In this document: one piece after another, positions 5,956-12,977 of the stretch
How the letters are laid out: each line of letters starts with the position of its first letter
Numbering within the stretch: the stretch's first letter is position 1
NCBI GenBank assembly: GCA_046729975.1
Contig: JBKPHS010000078.1
Span: 1 to 23,133 of the forward strand
Origin: JBKPHS01 sp046729975
GTDB lineage: Bacteria; Actinomycetota; Thermoleophilia; Solirubrobacterales; Thermoleophilaceae
Reading direction: 5' to 3'
DNA length: 23,133 nt
Translations under genes and position numbers: made by a program
The notes under the pieces: model-generated
What the model saw: the letters and a program-made list of their open reading frames with translations, nothing else
Told to the model about the DNA's origin: nothing
Database searches by the model: none

Positions 5956-7155
5956 GTGGGGCCGCCGAAGCTGATCGGCATCGCCGAGGCGCGCGAGCGC
6001 GTCCTGGCCGCCGTGCGACCCCTGCCTGACGAGGCTGTGCCCGTCGAGCGCGCCCTCGGTCGCGTGCTGGCCGAGGACGTGGACAGCGCCTCCGACCTAC
6101 CGCCGTTCGACTCGTCGGCGATGGACGGCTTCGCGGTCGCGGACCTGACCGGTGGTGAGCTACCGGTCGTGGGCGAGTCGCGCGCCGGCGCGCCGGCGGC
6201 CCGGCCACTCGAGCCCGGTGAGGCGATGCGGATCTCCACCGGAGCGCAGATTCCGGAGGGGACCCGCGCCGTGATCCCGGTCGAGCGGACCGAGCAGTCC
6301 GACGGGCGCGTGCGCATTCCGGAGGCCGACGCCGGCGCGAACCTGCGCCGCGCGGGCGAGGACGTGCGCGCCGGCGAGCGCGTGGTCTCGGCCGGCACCA
6401 CGCTCGGACCGGCCGAGCTGGCTGTGCTGGCAGCGGTCGGGCGCACGGAGGTCCGTTGCGGCCGGCGGCCGCGGGTGGCTGTGCTGGCGACGGGCGACGA
6501 GCTCGTCGAGGCGGGCGCGCCGCTCGGGCCCGGCCAGATCCGCGACTCGAACGCCGTGGCCCTCGTTGCGCAGGCGCAGAGCGCGGGCGCCGAGGTGGTG
6601 CAGCGTGCGCTCGTGCGCGACACCTTCGACGCAACTGTGGAAGCCCTGGGCGCTGCGTTCGAGGCGGCGGACGTCGTGTGCGTCTCGGGCGGCGTGTCGG
6701 TCGGGACGCACGACCACGTGAAGGCGTCCCTCGACGAGCTCGGCGTGGAGGAGAGCTTCTGGGGCGTGCGCCTGAAGCCGGGCAAGCCCACCTGGTTCGG
6801 GACCGCGGGGCGGCGACTCGTGTTCGGGCTGCCAGGCAATCCCGTCTCCGCGATGGTCACCTTTCACCTCTTCGTCCGGCCCGCGCTCCGCGCCCTCGCG
6901 GGAGCGGCGCCGGCGGACACGCGCGCCACGGCGGTGCTCGATTCACCGGTGCCGCTGAACCCGGCACGCGAGGAGGTCGTCCGCTGCCGTCTCGCCGCCC
7001 GCGACGACGGCTGGCACGTTGAGCCGACGAAGGAGCAGGGCTCGCACGTACTGACCTCCATGCTCGGCGCCGATGCCCTGGCGCTGGTGCCGGCCGGGGA
7101 CGGCGAGCTGGCAGCCGGAGAGCGCGTCGAGATCGAGCTCATCTCCTGGCGTTAG
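5956..7155 (+). CDS. moeA: Molybdopterin molybdenumtransferase MoeA
   Basis: 399 residues, normal length. MoeA inserts molybdate into adenylylated molybdopterin, the last step of molybdenum cofactor assembly in the cytoplasm. Family landmarks are all present: DLPPFDSSAMDGFAV (47-61), RISTGAQIPEGTRAVIPVE (92-110), the MoCF-biosynthesis domain with VAVLATGDELVEAG (174-187) and IRDSN (195-199), the SGGVSVGTHDHVK loop (244-256), KPGKPTWFG, and GLPGNPVSAMV (291-301). The C-terminal beta-barrel domain follows. The start is GTG 5956 with no obvious Shine-Dalgarno, 24 bases after the GGDEF-like gene. No other molybdenum-cofactor gene or molybdoenzyme is visible in the window. Confidence 0.95.
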   Translation: MGPPKLIGIAEARERVLAAVRPLPDEAVPVERALGRVLAEDVDSASDLPPFDSSAMDGFAVADLTGGELPVVGESRAGAPAARPLEPGEAMRISTGAQIPEGTRAVIPVERTEQSDGRVRIPEADAGANLRRAGEDVRAGERVVSAGTTLGPAELAVLAAVGRTEVRCGRRPRVAVLATGDELVEAGAPLGPGQIRDSNAVALVAQAQSAGAEVVQRALVRDTFDATVEALGAAFEAADVVCVSGGVSVGTHDHVKASLDELGVEESFWGVRLKPGKPTWFGTAGRRLVFGLPGNPVSAMVTFHLFVRPALRALAGAAPADTRATAVLDSPVPLNPAREEVVRCRLAARDDGWHVEPTKEQGSHVLTSMLGADALALVPAGDGELAAGERVEIELISWR

Positions 7156-7156
7156 T

Positions 7157-7162
7157 TAGCGT
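7157..7162 (+). promoter_or_regulatory. Candidate leaderless -10 box (TAGCGT)
   Basis: TAGCGT ends 7 bases before the GTG at 7170, just after the moeA stop codon. The gene lacks a Shine-Dalgarno, which fits leaderless expression. No -35 is visible. Confidence 0.4.
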
Positions 7163-7169
7163 TTCGGCC

Positions 7170-7877
7170 GTGAGGCTCGCGGACCCACGGCGAAGTCTCG
7201 AGCGACGCCGCCGGCTGCGCGCGCAGGTTCAGGTGCTGGATGTGCCGCAGTCCGAGGCGGCGCCGGACGGCAGCGTCACGAGTCGGCAGGTGGCGGCGGT
7301 GACCCTGCCGCGCAGCGAGCTCGACCCGCTCTGGAGTCCCGAGTACCTGGAGCGTCTGGCCCGTACCTACTGGCGCTTCCTGACGCGGATCTCGCTGGGG
7401 CTGCTGCGCGTCCGCTACGGCGAGAACTCGCGCGAGATCGTGTTCCTCGGGCGCCCCTTCGTGCTGCTCCGCTTCTTCGCCCCCGAGTACGAGTTGACGC
7501 CGGATGGCGGCACCGTCACGTGGCGTATCGACAGGGGCCTGCTCGTGGCGCCGTGGGGCAGGGGGAAGGGCTATCTGCGGATCACTGTCGCCCGGCCCCC
7601 CGATCCGGCGGGGGAAGACACAACCGTGGCGGTCACCTCGGAGGTCGCGAGCTTCTACCCGATGATCGCGGGCTGGGGCTGGTTCTCGAAGATCGGCCGT
7701 GCGATCTACCAGACGACCCAGCTGCGCATACACGTCGTGATCACGAACAGCTTCCTGCGCTCGCTAGCGCGGCTCGACCTGGCCGAGTCGCGCGTGGGCA
7801 AGCTGAGAAACGAGGAGCTGCCGCCGGTCGAGGGGGAGGCGCCTAGCCGTAGCGCTCCCCCGCAACGAGCTCCCTGA
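7170..7877 (+). CDS. Uncharacterised protein downstream of moeA
   Basis: 235 residues; I do not recognise the family. An Arg-rich N-terminus (RRSLERRRRLRAQ) is followed by an alpha/beta region with many hydrophobic beta-like strands: REIVFLGRPFVLLRFF, GTVTWRIDRGLLVAPWGRGKGYLRITVAR, TTVAVTSEVASFYPMIAGWGWF and TQLRIHVVITNSFLRSLARLDL. There is no clear signal peptide or true membrane segment. The strand pattern and the length are compatible with a lipid-binding or START-like fold, but that is only an impression. The tail is Pro/Arg-rich. The start GTG at 7170 follows moeA by 14 bases. The 3' end overlaps the convergent glpX gene by 35 bases. Confidence 0.7.
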   Translation: MRLADPRRSLERRRRLRAQVQVLDVPQSEAAPDGSVTSRQVAAVTLPRSELDPLWSPEYLERLARTYWRFLTRISLGLLRVRYGENSREIVFLGRPFVLLRFFAPEYELTPDGGTVTWRIDRGLLVAPWGRGKGYLRITVARPPDPAGEDTTVAVTSEVASFYPMIAGWGWFSKIGRAIYQTTQLRIHVVITNSFLRSLARLDLAESRVGKLRNEELPPVEGEAPSRSAPPQRAP

Positions 7878-8871
7878 GCTTGCTGCGGTCGTGTCGCGCC
7901 TGCACGCGGCGCACCGTGCCCGAACGGGAGCGCATCACGAGCGACTCGGTTGTGGCGCCCCCCGGGCCCTCGTAGCGGACTCCCTCGAGCACGTCGCCGT
8001 CGGTGACGCCGGTGGCGGCGAAGAAGGCGTCGCTGCCGCCGACCAGCCGGTCGGTGTCGAGCACCTCGTCGAGGTCGTAGCCGGCGTCGAGGGCCGCCCT
8101 GCGCTCCTCGTCGTCACGCGGCCAGAGGCGTCCCAGGATGCGGCCTCCGATGCACTTGATGCCGGCCGCGGCGAGCACGCCCTCGGGCGTGCCGCCAATG
8201 CCCCACAGCAGGTCCACCGGCGAGCGCGCTGTGACGGCCAGCAGCGCGGCGGACACGTCCCCGTCGGGGATCAGCCGGACGCGGGCGCCCGCCTCGCGGA
8301 TCTCCCGGATGGCCTGCTCGTGGCGGGGCCGGTCGAGCACGACGACCATCACGTCGCCGATGCTCGTGCCCTTTGCGCCGGCGACGAGCTCGACCGTCTC
8401 CCCGAGGGGACGGTCGAGGTCGAGCACGTCCGCGACCTCCTCGGAGCCCGCGATCTTCTCCATGTAGACCAACGGGCCGGGGTCGAACATCGTGCCGCGC
8501 TCGGACATGGCGATCACCGACAGCGCGCTCGGAAATCCCTTCGCGGTCAGGGTCGTGCCTTCGAGCGGGTCCACCGCGATGTCGACCTCGGGCGGTGAGC
8601 CGTCGCCGATGCGCTCGCCGTTGTACAGCATCGGCGCCTCGTCCTTCTCGCCCTCGCCGATCACGACGAGTCCGTCCATGTGGACCGAGTGCAGCACGTT
8701 CCGCATCGCGTCGACGGCGGCCTGGTCGGCCGCCTCCTTGTCGCCTCGGCCCACCCAGCGGGCGGACGCCAGCGCCGCCGCCTCGGTCACGCGCACGAGC
8801 TCGAGCGCCAGGTTGCGGTCCGGCCGCGCGCCCACGGGCTCGGCCGAGCGGCGATGCGCCTCGGTGGCCAT
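7843..8871 (-). CDS. glpX: Class II fructose-1,6-bisphosphatase GlpX
   Basis: 342 residues, typical of the family. It hydrolyses fructose 1,6-bisphosphate to fructose 6-phosphate in gluconeogenesis; in many actinobacteria GlpX is the main FBPase. Landmarks are NLALELVRVTEAAALASARWVGRGDK (20-45), the metal-binding GEGEKDEAPMLYNGE (72-86), the signature AVDPLEGTTL (99-108), GTSIGDVMVVVLDRPRH, and LLWGIGGTPEGVLAAAGIKC (221-240). The ATG at 8871 is set by similarity and by a TGATG overlap: the upstream gene's stop shares one base with this start. Longer frames reaching 9249 are artefacts of high GC. Confidence 0.96.
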   Translation of the reverse strand: MATEAHRRSAEPVGARPDRNLALELVRVTEAAALASARWVGRGDKEAADQAAVDAMRNVLHSVHMDGLVVIGEGEKDEAPMLYNGERIGDGSPPEVDIAVDPLEGTTLTAKGFPSALSVIAMSERGTMFDPGPLVYMEKIAGSEEVADVLDLDRPLGETVELVAGAKGTSIGDVMVVVLDRPRHEQAIREIREAGARVRLIPDGDVSAALLAVTARSPVDLLWGIGGTPEGVLAAAGIKCIGGRILGRLWPRDDEERRAALDAGYDLDEVLDTDRLVGGSDAFFAATGVTDGDVLEGVRYEGPGGATTESLVMRSRSGTVRRVQARHDRSKLRELVAGERYG

Positions 8872-9329
8872 CAGAAGGTCCCGGGCGGCTTGCGCGCCCG
8901 CACGCCCTCGGCCTGGCGGATCAGCCCGCCGGCCAGGATCAGCAGCGCCCCGACCAGGGCCACGAGATAGCCGACCCTGAGCGAGATCTCGCTGTCCGGG
9001 TCGCCCGGCTTGCCGAGGATGATCCCGTTCAGAAGGATCAGCACGAACGCGGTCATCCCCACGATCATCGTGATCTCGCCCGGGCGCCAAGTGAGCACGT
9101 GGCCGCGGATGACGATCCAGGCCAGGATGAACGGCGCCGTGCATGCGGCCAGGAGCAGCCAGTCGAGCGCGCCGAAGGTCTCCCACGCGTTGAAGGTTCC
9201 CTCGCGCCCGTTGATTCGCCCGTTCGAGCCAGTGTTCGTCTCGAACCACGGCAGGAAGAGCGACACGAAGAGCACCGCCGCGCCGGCGAACCCGATGAAC
9301 TCACCCCGCTTGAGACGCGTGAAATCCAT
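8871..9329 (-). CDS. Small four-helix membrane protein, coupled to glpX
   Basis: 152 residues, family not recognised. Four hydrophobic segments are visible: GFAGAAVLFVSLFLPWF, LDWLLLAACTAPFILAWIVI, ITMIVGMTAFVLILLNGIIL and VGYLVALVGALLILAGGLI. A loop after helix 1 (ETNTGSNGRINGREGTFNAWETFGALD) is hydrophilic. Start ATG 9329 (MDFTRLKRGEF) sits 11 bases after a minus-strand TAGGGT -10 box. Its stop overlaps the glpX start by one base, so the two are translationally coupled, yet no functional link to sugar phosphate metabolism is known to me. Confidence 0.8.
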   Translation of the reverse strand: MDFTRLKRGEFIGFAGAAVLFVSLFLPWFETNTGSNGRINGREGTFNAWETFGALDWLLLAACTAPFILAWIVIRGHVLTWRPGEITMIVGMTAFVLILLNGIILGKPGDPDSEISLRVGYLVALVGALLILAGGLIRQAEGVRARKPPGTF

Positions 9330-9340
9330 GCCCCGTCCGG

Positions 9341-9359
9341 ACCCTACAACGGTTAGGGT
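9341..9359. promoter_or_regulatory. Palindromic divergent -10 element (ACCCTA-N7-TAGGGT)
   Basis: ACCCTA (9341-9346) and TAGGGT (9354-9359) are exact reverse complements separated by seven bases. Read on either strand the outward hexamer is TAGGGT. On the plus strand it ends 6 bases before the GTG at 9366, and on the minus strand 11 bases before the ATG at 9329. Both genes would have almost no leader. No -35 hexamer is evident on either side. Confidence 0.6.
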
Positions 9360-9365
9360 GCCGCC

Positions 9366-10355
9366 GTGGCCGACCGTCGCTGGGCCCTTTCGCTCGAACT
9401 TCCGGGCCTGACCCTGCCCCAGCACGAGCCCGTCGTGCGCGCCGCCGAAACCGCGGGCTACACCGACGCCTGGTCGGGCGAGACGGGCGGGCACGACGGC
9501 TTCAGCTCGCTCGTGCTCGCGGCCGCCTGGACGGACCGGATGCGGCTCGGCACGGGCGTCGTCAACGTCTTCACGCGCGGCCCGGCGGTGCTCGCTCAGC
9601 ACGCCTCCGCCCTCCAGGACGCGAGCGAGGGGCGCTTCTGCCTCGGCATCGGCTCGTCCTCCAACGTGATCGTCGAGCGCTGGAACGGCATCCCCTTCGA
9701 GGGTCCGCGGACGCGGGTGCGCGAGGCGGTCGCCTACCTGCGCGCCGCGCTCGCCGGCGAGCGAGCGGGTGAAGGCGGCTTCAAGCTCGAGCAGCCCCCG
9801 CCTTCCCCCGTCCCGATCGTCGTCGCCGCGCTGCGCGGGCGCATGCTGCAGACGGCCGGCGAGCTCGGCGACGGTACCTTCGTGAACTTCACGCCGCTCG
9901 CCGCCCTGCCGAAGGTGATCGAGGAGATCCGCCAGGGCGAGCGCGCCGCCGGCAAGGACGAGGGATCGGGCGACGTGCTCTGCCGGTTCTTCTGCATCCA
10001 GGGCGACCCCGAGCAGGCGCTGCCGCTCGCGCGCTGGATGTTCGCGGCCTATGCGACGGTGCCGGTCTACGAGCAGTTCTTCCGCTGGCTCGGCTACGGC
10101 GACGCAATCGACCCCATGGTCGAGGCGTGGCGGGCGAAGGACCGCGCCAAGGCGGTCGAGCTCGCCCCGAGCGACCTGATCGAGGACATCTTCATCCTGG
10201 GAGACGCCGACGCTCAGCGCGCGCGGCTCGAGGCGTATGTCGCCGGCGGCATCACGACCCCCGTGGTGATGCCGATCCCGCTGGCCGCGCCGGGCACACC
10301 GGTGTCGGCCGACACGTACGTCGAGCTCGTGGACTCACTCGCGCCGTCCGGTTAG
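9366..10355 (+). CDS. Luciferase-like (LLM) F420/flavin-dependent oxidoreductase
   Basis: 329 residues, a TIM-barrel enzyme of the bacterial luciferase superfamily; in actinomycetes most such proteins use coenzyme F420. Typical stretches are HEPVVRAAETAGYTDAWSGET (20-40), RMRLGTGVVNVFTRGPAVLAQHASALQDASEGRFCLGIGSSS (58-99) and the later VPIVVAALRGRMLQTAGELGDGTFVNF (148-174). The substrate cannot be predicted, and the cofactor is inferred from the clade rather than from a decisive residue. The GTG start at 9366 lies directly after the divergent -10 element. Its TAG stop forms the first half of the next promoter's -10 box. Confidence 0.88.
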   Translation: MADRRWALSLELPGLTLPQHEPVVRAAETAGYTDAWSGETGGHDGFSSLVLAAAWTDRMRLGTGVVNVFTRGPAVLAQHASALQDASEGRFCLGIGSSSNVIVERWNGIPFEGPRTRVREAVAYLRAALAGERAGEGGFKLEQPPPSPVPIVVAALRGRMLQTAGELGDGTFVNFTPLAALPKVIEEIRQGERAAGKDEGSGDVLCRFFCIQGDPEQALPLARWMFAAYATVPVYEQFFRWLGYGDAIDPMVEAWRAKDRAKAVELAPSDLIEDIFILGDADAQRARLEAYVAGGITTPVVMPIPLAAPGTPVSADTYVELVDSLAPSG

Positions 10356-10358
10356 GGT
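10330..10358 (+). promoter_or_regulatory. Promoter for dodecin, -10 built on a stop codon
   Basis: TGGACT (10330-10335), a 17-base spacer, then TAGGGT (10353-10358). The TAG of the -10 is the stop codon of the preceding oxidoreductase. The leader is about 25 bases and contains the ribosome site AGGGAG (10379-10384), 5 bases before the ATG. Confidence 0.55.
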
Positions 10359-10389
10359 CCCGCCAACACAGCTGACGAAGGGAGAGTGC

Positions 10390-10596
10390 ATGGCGGTCGT
10401 CAAGATCATCGAGCTGGTGGGAAGCTCGACGGAGAGCTCGGATGCCGCGGTCAAGGCCGCGCTGTCGGATGCCCAGCAGACGCTGCGCAACATCAAGGCG
10501 GTGGACGTCGTCTCGACGGGACTGCGCGGCGAGGACCTCGGCGAGTGGCGCGCGCACGTGCGCGTCGCCTTCCTGATCGAGCGCGTCAGCGAGTAA
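10390..10596 (+). CDS. Dodecin family protein
   Basis: 68 residues, the normal size for dodecin, a dodecameric flavin-binding or flavin-buffering protein. The family pattern is clear: VVKIIELVGSSTESSDAAVKAALSDAQQTLRNI, then VDVVSTGLRGEDL, then EWRAHVRVAFLIE. The Trp that stacks flavin rings in haloarchaeal and mycobacterial dodecins (position of Ala37-Val38 in NIKAVDVV) is absent; the only Trp is residue 53. Flavin binding may therefore differ. It has a good ribosome site (AGGGAG) and its own promoter, and it is followed by a strong hairpin, suggesting a monocistronic unit. Confidence 0.88.
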   Translation: MAVVKIIELVGSSTESSDAAVKAALSDAQQTLRNIKAVDVVSTGLRGEDLGEWRAHVRVAFLIERVSE

Positions 10597-10612
10597 GGGC
10601 CTGATCGCGCAC

Positions 10613-10640
10613 CGGCCGGCCCGCTGATCCGGGCCGGCCG
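10613..10640 (+). terminator. GC-rich hairpin after dodecin
   Basis: An 11-bp perfect stem, CGGCCGGCCCG (10613-10623) with CGGGCCGGCCG (10630-10640), and a 6-base loop CTGATC. It begins 17 bases after the dodecin stop and lies before the egtB promoter. There is no U-tract, as is common for actinobacterial hairpin terminators, so a terminator role is likely but not certain. Confidence 0.65.
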
Positions 10641-10648
10641 ACTGCGCG

Positions 10649-10666
10649 TAGGATGCTCTGAGCATC
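10649..10666 (+). promoter_or_regulatory. egtB -10 box overlapped by a palindrome
   Basis: TAGGAT (10649-10654) is a -10 candidate. It overlaps an inverted repeat GATGCT-CTG-AGCATC (10652-10666) covering the predicted start site, positioned like an operator. The GTG start of egtB follows at 10672. No convincing -35 is seen. Confidence 0.45.
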
Positions 10667-10671
10667 TCCTC

Positions 10672-11988
10672 GTGAATCCCGCGCTTGCGCAAACACTGCC
10701 CCTCGGAGGGGCCGACCCGCTGCTGAAAGAGCGGATAGCCGATCTGCTCGCGGAGGCCCGGCAGCGCACCCTCGCGCTCGTCGAGCCGGTCGCGGACGAC
10801 GACCTGGACCGCGTCCACAGCCCGCTGATGAGCCCGCTCGTATGGGACCTGGGGCACATCGCCGCATTCGAGGACCTCTGGCTCTGCTGCCGCACCGGCG
10901 GGCTCGAGCCGCTGCGGCCGTACCTGATGGAGGTCTACGACGCCGATGAGACCCCACGTGCGCGCCGCGGCGAGCTGCCCTATCTCGGTCCGGCCGAGGC
11001 ACGGCAGTTCCTGGACTCGGTGCGCGAGCGGGCGCTCGCCGTGCTCGAGCGCGCGGACGTCGCGACGGACGCGGGCTTCGTCTGGGACATGGTGGTCCAG
11101 CACGAGCATCAGCACAACGAGACCATGCTGCAGTGCCTGGCGCTCGCCGACGCCGGGGTCTACAGGCCGGATCGGCGGCCACCGCCCCCGCTGCGCTCGC
11201 GGGCGGTGCGCGGCGAGATGGTCCGGGTCGAGGCCGGCCACTTCGCGATGGGCGCGGGTGCAGAGGGCTTCGCTTACGACAACGAACGGCCCCGGCACGA
11301 AGCGGAGCTGAAGACCTTCGAGATCGACCGCACGCCGGTGACGAACGGCGACTATCTCGAGTTCGTCGAGGCGGACGGCTACCGGCGCCGCGAGTGCTGG
11401 TCGCCCGAGGGCTGGGAGTGGCGGGAGTCCGAGGGAATCGAGCGGCCGCTCTACTGGACGGCCGATGGCAGCGTCCGGAGCTTCGAGCGCACGGAGCCGC
11501 TCGATCCCCGTCTGCCCGTCATGCACGTCTCGTGGTACGAGGCGGACGCCTACGCGCGCTGGCAGGGCAAGCGCCTTCCGACAGAGGCCGAATGGGAGAA
11601 GGCCGCCGCCTGGGGACCTGACGAGGCCGGCCCGCGACGCTATCCGTGGGGCGACGACGCCCCATCCGGGTCGCGGGCGAACGTGGATCAGACGGGCTTC
11701 GGCCCGGCGCCCGCCGGAGCGTTCCCGGCCGGCGCGAGCGGTTATGGCGCGCTCGGCCTGGTGGGCGACGCCTGGGAGTGGACCGCCAGTGACTTCTTCC
11801 CCTATCCCGGCTTCCGTGCCTACCCGTATCGCGAGTACTCGGAGGTCTTCTTCGACGGCGGCTACAAGGTGCTCCGGGGCGGGTCGTGGGCCACCCGGCC
11901 GCGCGTCGTGAGGAACAGCTTCCGGAACTGGGACTATCCGCAGCGGCGCCAGATCTTCGCCGGCTTCCGCTGCGCGACGGACGCTTAG
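10672..11988 (+). CDS. egtB: Ergothioneine biosynthesis sulfoxide synthase EgtB
   Basis: 438 residues. EgtB is a non-haem iron enzyme that joins trimethylhistidine (hercynine) to cysteine or gamma-glutamylcysteine with O2, giving a sulfoxide. The N-terminal DinB-like four-helix domain (about 15-165) supplies iron ligands: His62 in DLGHIAAFE and His144/His148 in QHEHQHNE. The C-terminal formylglycine-enzyme-like domain (about 180-435) has GEMVRVEAGHFAMGA, DRTPVTNGDYLEFV, PVMHVSWYEADAYARWQGKR, LPTEAEWEKAA, DAWEWTASDF, LRGGSWATRPRVVRNSFRNW and FAGFRCA. GTG start; egtD follows 2 bases after the stop. No egtA, egtC or egtE lies nearby, so the sulfur donor is not settled by context. Confidence 0.95.
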   Translation: MNPALAQTLPLGGADPLLKERIADLLAEARQRTLALVEPVADDDLDRVHSPLMSPLVWDLGHIAAFEDLWLCCRTGGLEPLRPYLMEVYDADETPRARRGELPYLGPAEARQFLDSVRERALAVLERADVATDAGFVWDMVVQHEHQHNETMLQCLALADAGVYRPDRRPPPPLRSRAVRGEMVRVEAGHFAMGAGAEGFAYDNERPRHEAELKTFEIDRTPVTNGDYLEFVEADGYRRRECWSPEGWEWRESEGIERPLYWTADGSVRSFERTEPLDPRLPVMHVSWYEADAYARWQGKRLPTEAEWEKAAAWGPDEAGPRRYPWGDDAPSGSRANVDQTGFGPAPAGAFPAGASGYGALGLVGDAWEWTASDFFPYPGFRAYPYREYSEVFFDGGYKVLRGGSWATRPRVVRNSFRNWDYPQRRQIFAGFRCATDA

Positions 11989-11990
11989 CC

Positions 11991-12965
11991 GTGGTCACGA
12001 TCGAGTCCTACCTCGACGGCTCGGCCCTCTCCTCGCTCGCCGCCGACGTCCGCGACGGCCTCACCCGGGAGCTGAAGGAGCTGCCGCCGAAGTACTTCTA
12101 CGACGCGCGCGGCTCCGAGCTGTTCGACCGGATCACCGAGCTGCCCGAGTACTACCCGTGCCGCTGCGAGCGGGCGATCCTGAACCGACACGCGCCGGAG
12201 ATAGTCGGAGCGGGCCCCGCCGAGGAGCTCGTGGAGCTCGGCTCCGGCTCTGCGTCCAAGACGCGGGCGCTGCTCTACGCGATGGCGGGCGCGGGGAACC
12301 TCCGCCGCTACGTGCCGATCGACGTCTCCCAGACCGTGGTCGAGCGGTCTGCCGAGGAGCTCGTGGAGACCTATCCGGGCCTCGAGGTCCACGGCGTGGT
12401 CGGGGACTTCGAGCGGCATCTTCATCACGTGCCGGCGGGCCGCAACCGGCTCGTCGCCTTCCTCGGCGGGACGATCGGCAACCTCTACCCGTCGGCCCGG
12501 GCTCGCTTCCTCGCGCAGATCCGGAAGCTGCTCGGCCCCGAGGACCGCTTCTTGCTCGGGGTCGATCTGGTCAAGGACGTCGCCGTGCTGGAAGCCGCCT
12601 ACAACGACTCTGCCGGCGTGACGGCGCAATTCAACCGAAACGTGCTGCGCGTCATCAACGAGGAGCTCGGCGCCGACTTCGACCTCGACGCGTTCGAGCA
12701 CGTGGCCTTCTTCGACCCCGAGGCGTCCTGGATCGAGATGCGGCTGCGGGCCCGGGGCGAGCAGCGGATAGCGATCGAGGGGGCGGGCATGGAGGTGAGC
12801 CTGGCCGACGGCGAGGACCTCCGCACAGAGATCAGCGCAAAGTTCACGCGGGACGGGCTCGAGCGCGAGCTCGAGGCGGCGGGCATGGCGCTGACCGCCT
12901 TCTACACCGATCCGGGCGGCCTGTTCGGTCTCGCGCTCGCGCGCGCGGGATACGTCAGAGCCTAA
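11991..12965 (+). CDS. egtD: L-histidine N-alpha-methyltransferase EgtD
   Basis: 324 residues, close to the roughly 320 usual for EgtD. It trimethylates histidine with S-adenosylmethionine to give hercynine, the first step of ergothioneine synthesis. Landmarks: PPKYFYDARGSELFDRITELPEYYPCRCE (32-60), SAM-binding ELVELGSGSASKTRALL (79-95), VPIDVSQTVVERSAEEL, FLGGTIGNLYPSARARFL, LLGVDLVKD and TAQFNRNVLRVINEELGADF. GTG 11991 lies 2 bases after the egtB stop, so expression is coupled. The stop TAA with the next three bases forms TAAGCT, a possible -10 for the following gene. Confidence 0.95.
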   Translation: MVTIESYLDGSALSSLAADVRDGLTRELKELPPKYFYDARGSELFDRITELPEYYPCRCERAILNRHAPEIVGAGPAEELVELGSGSASKTRALLYAMAGAGNLRRYVPIDVSQTVVERSAEELVETYPGLEVHGVVGDFERHLHHVPAGRNRLVAFLGGTIGNLYPSARARFLAQIRKLLGPEDRFLLGVDLVKDVAVLEAAYNDSAGVTAQFNRNVLRVINEELGADFDLDAFEHVAFFDPEASWIEMRLRARGEQRIAIEGAGMEVSLADGEDLRTEISAKFTRDGLERELEAAGMALTAFYTDPGGLFGLALARAGYVRA

Positions 12966-12968
12966 GCT
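12963..12968 (+). promoter_or_regulatory. Candidate leaderless -10 box (TAAGCT) on the egtD stop codon
   Basis: TAAGCT starts with the egtD TAA stop and ends 9 bases before the ATG at 12978. The following gene has no Shine-Dalgarno in CCCGCCCC. This could be an internal promoter, although read-through from egtBD is equally possible. Confidence 0.35.
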
Positions 12969-12977
12969 CCCGCCCCC

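Noticed and set aside
7843..7877. Frameshift or assembly error at the moeA-side gene and glpX overlap
   Set aside because: Both frames end cleanly with normal stops; a short convergent overlap is enough explanation, as at 21701-21718.
8872..9249. N-terminal extension of glpX
   Set aside because: The extension is antisense-like filler over the membrane-protein gene; GlpX similarity starts at 8871, where a TGATG overlap sets the start.
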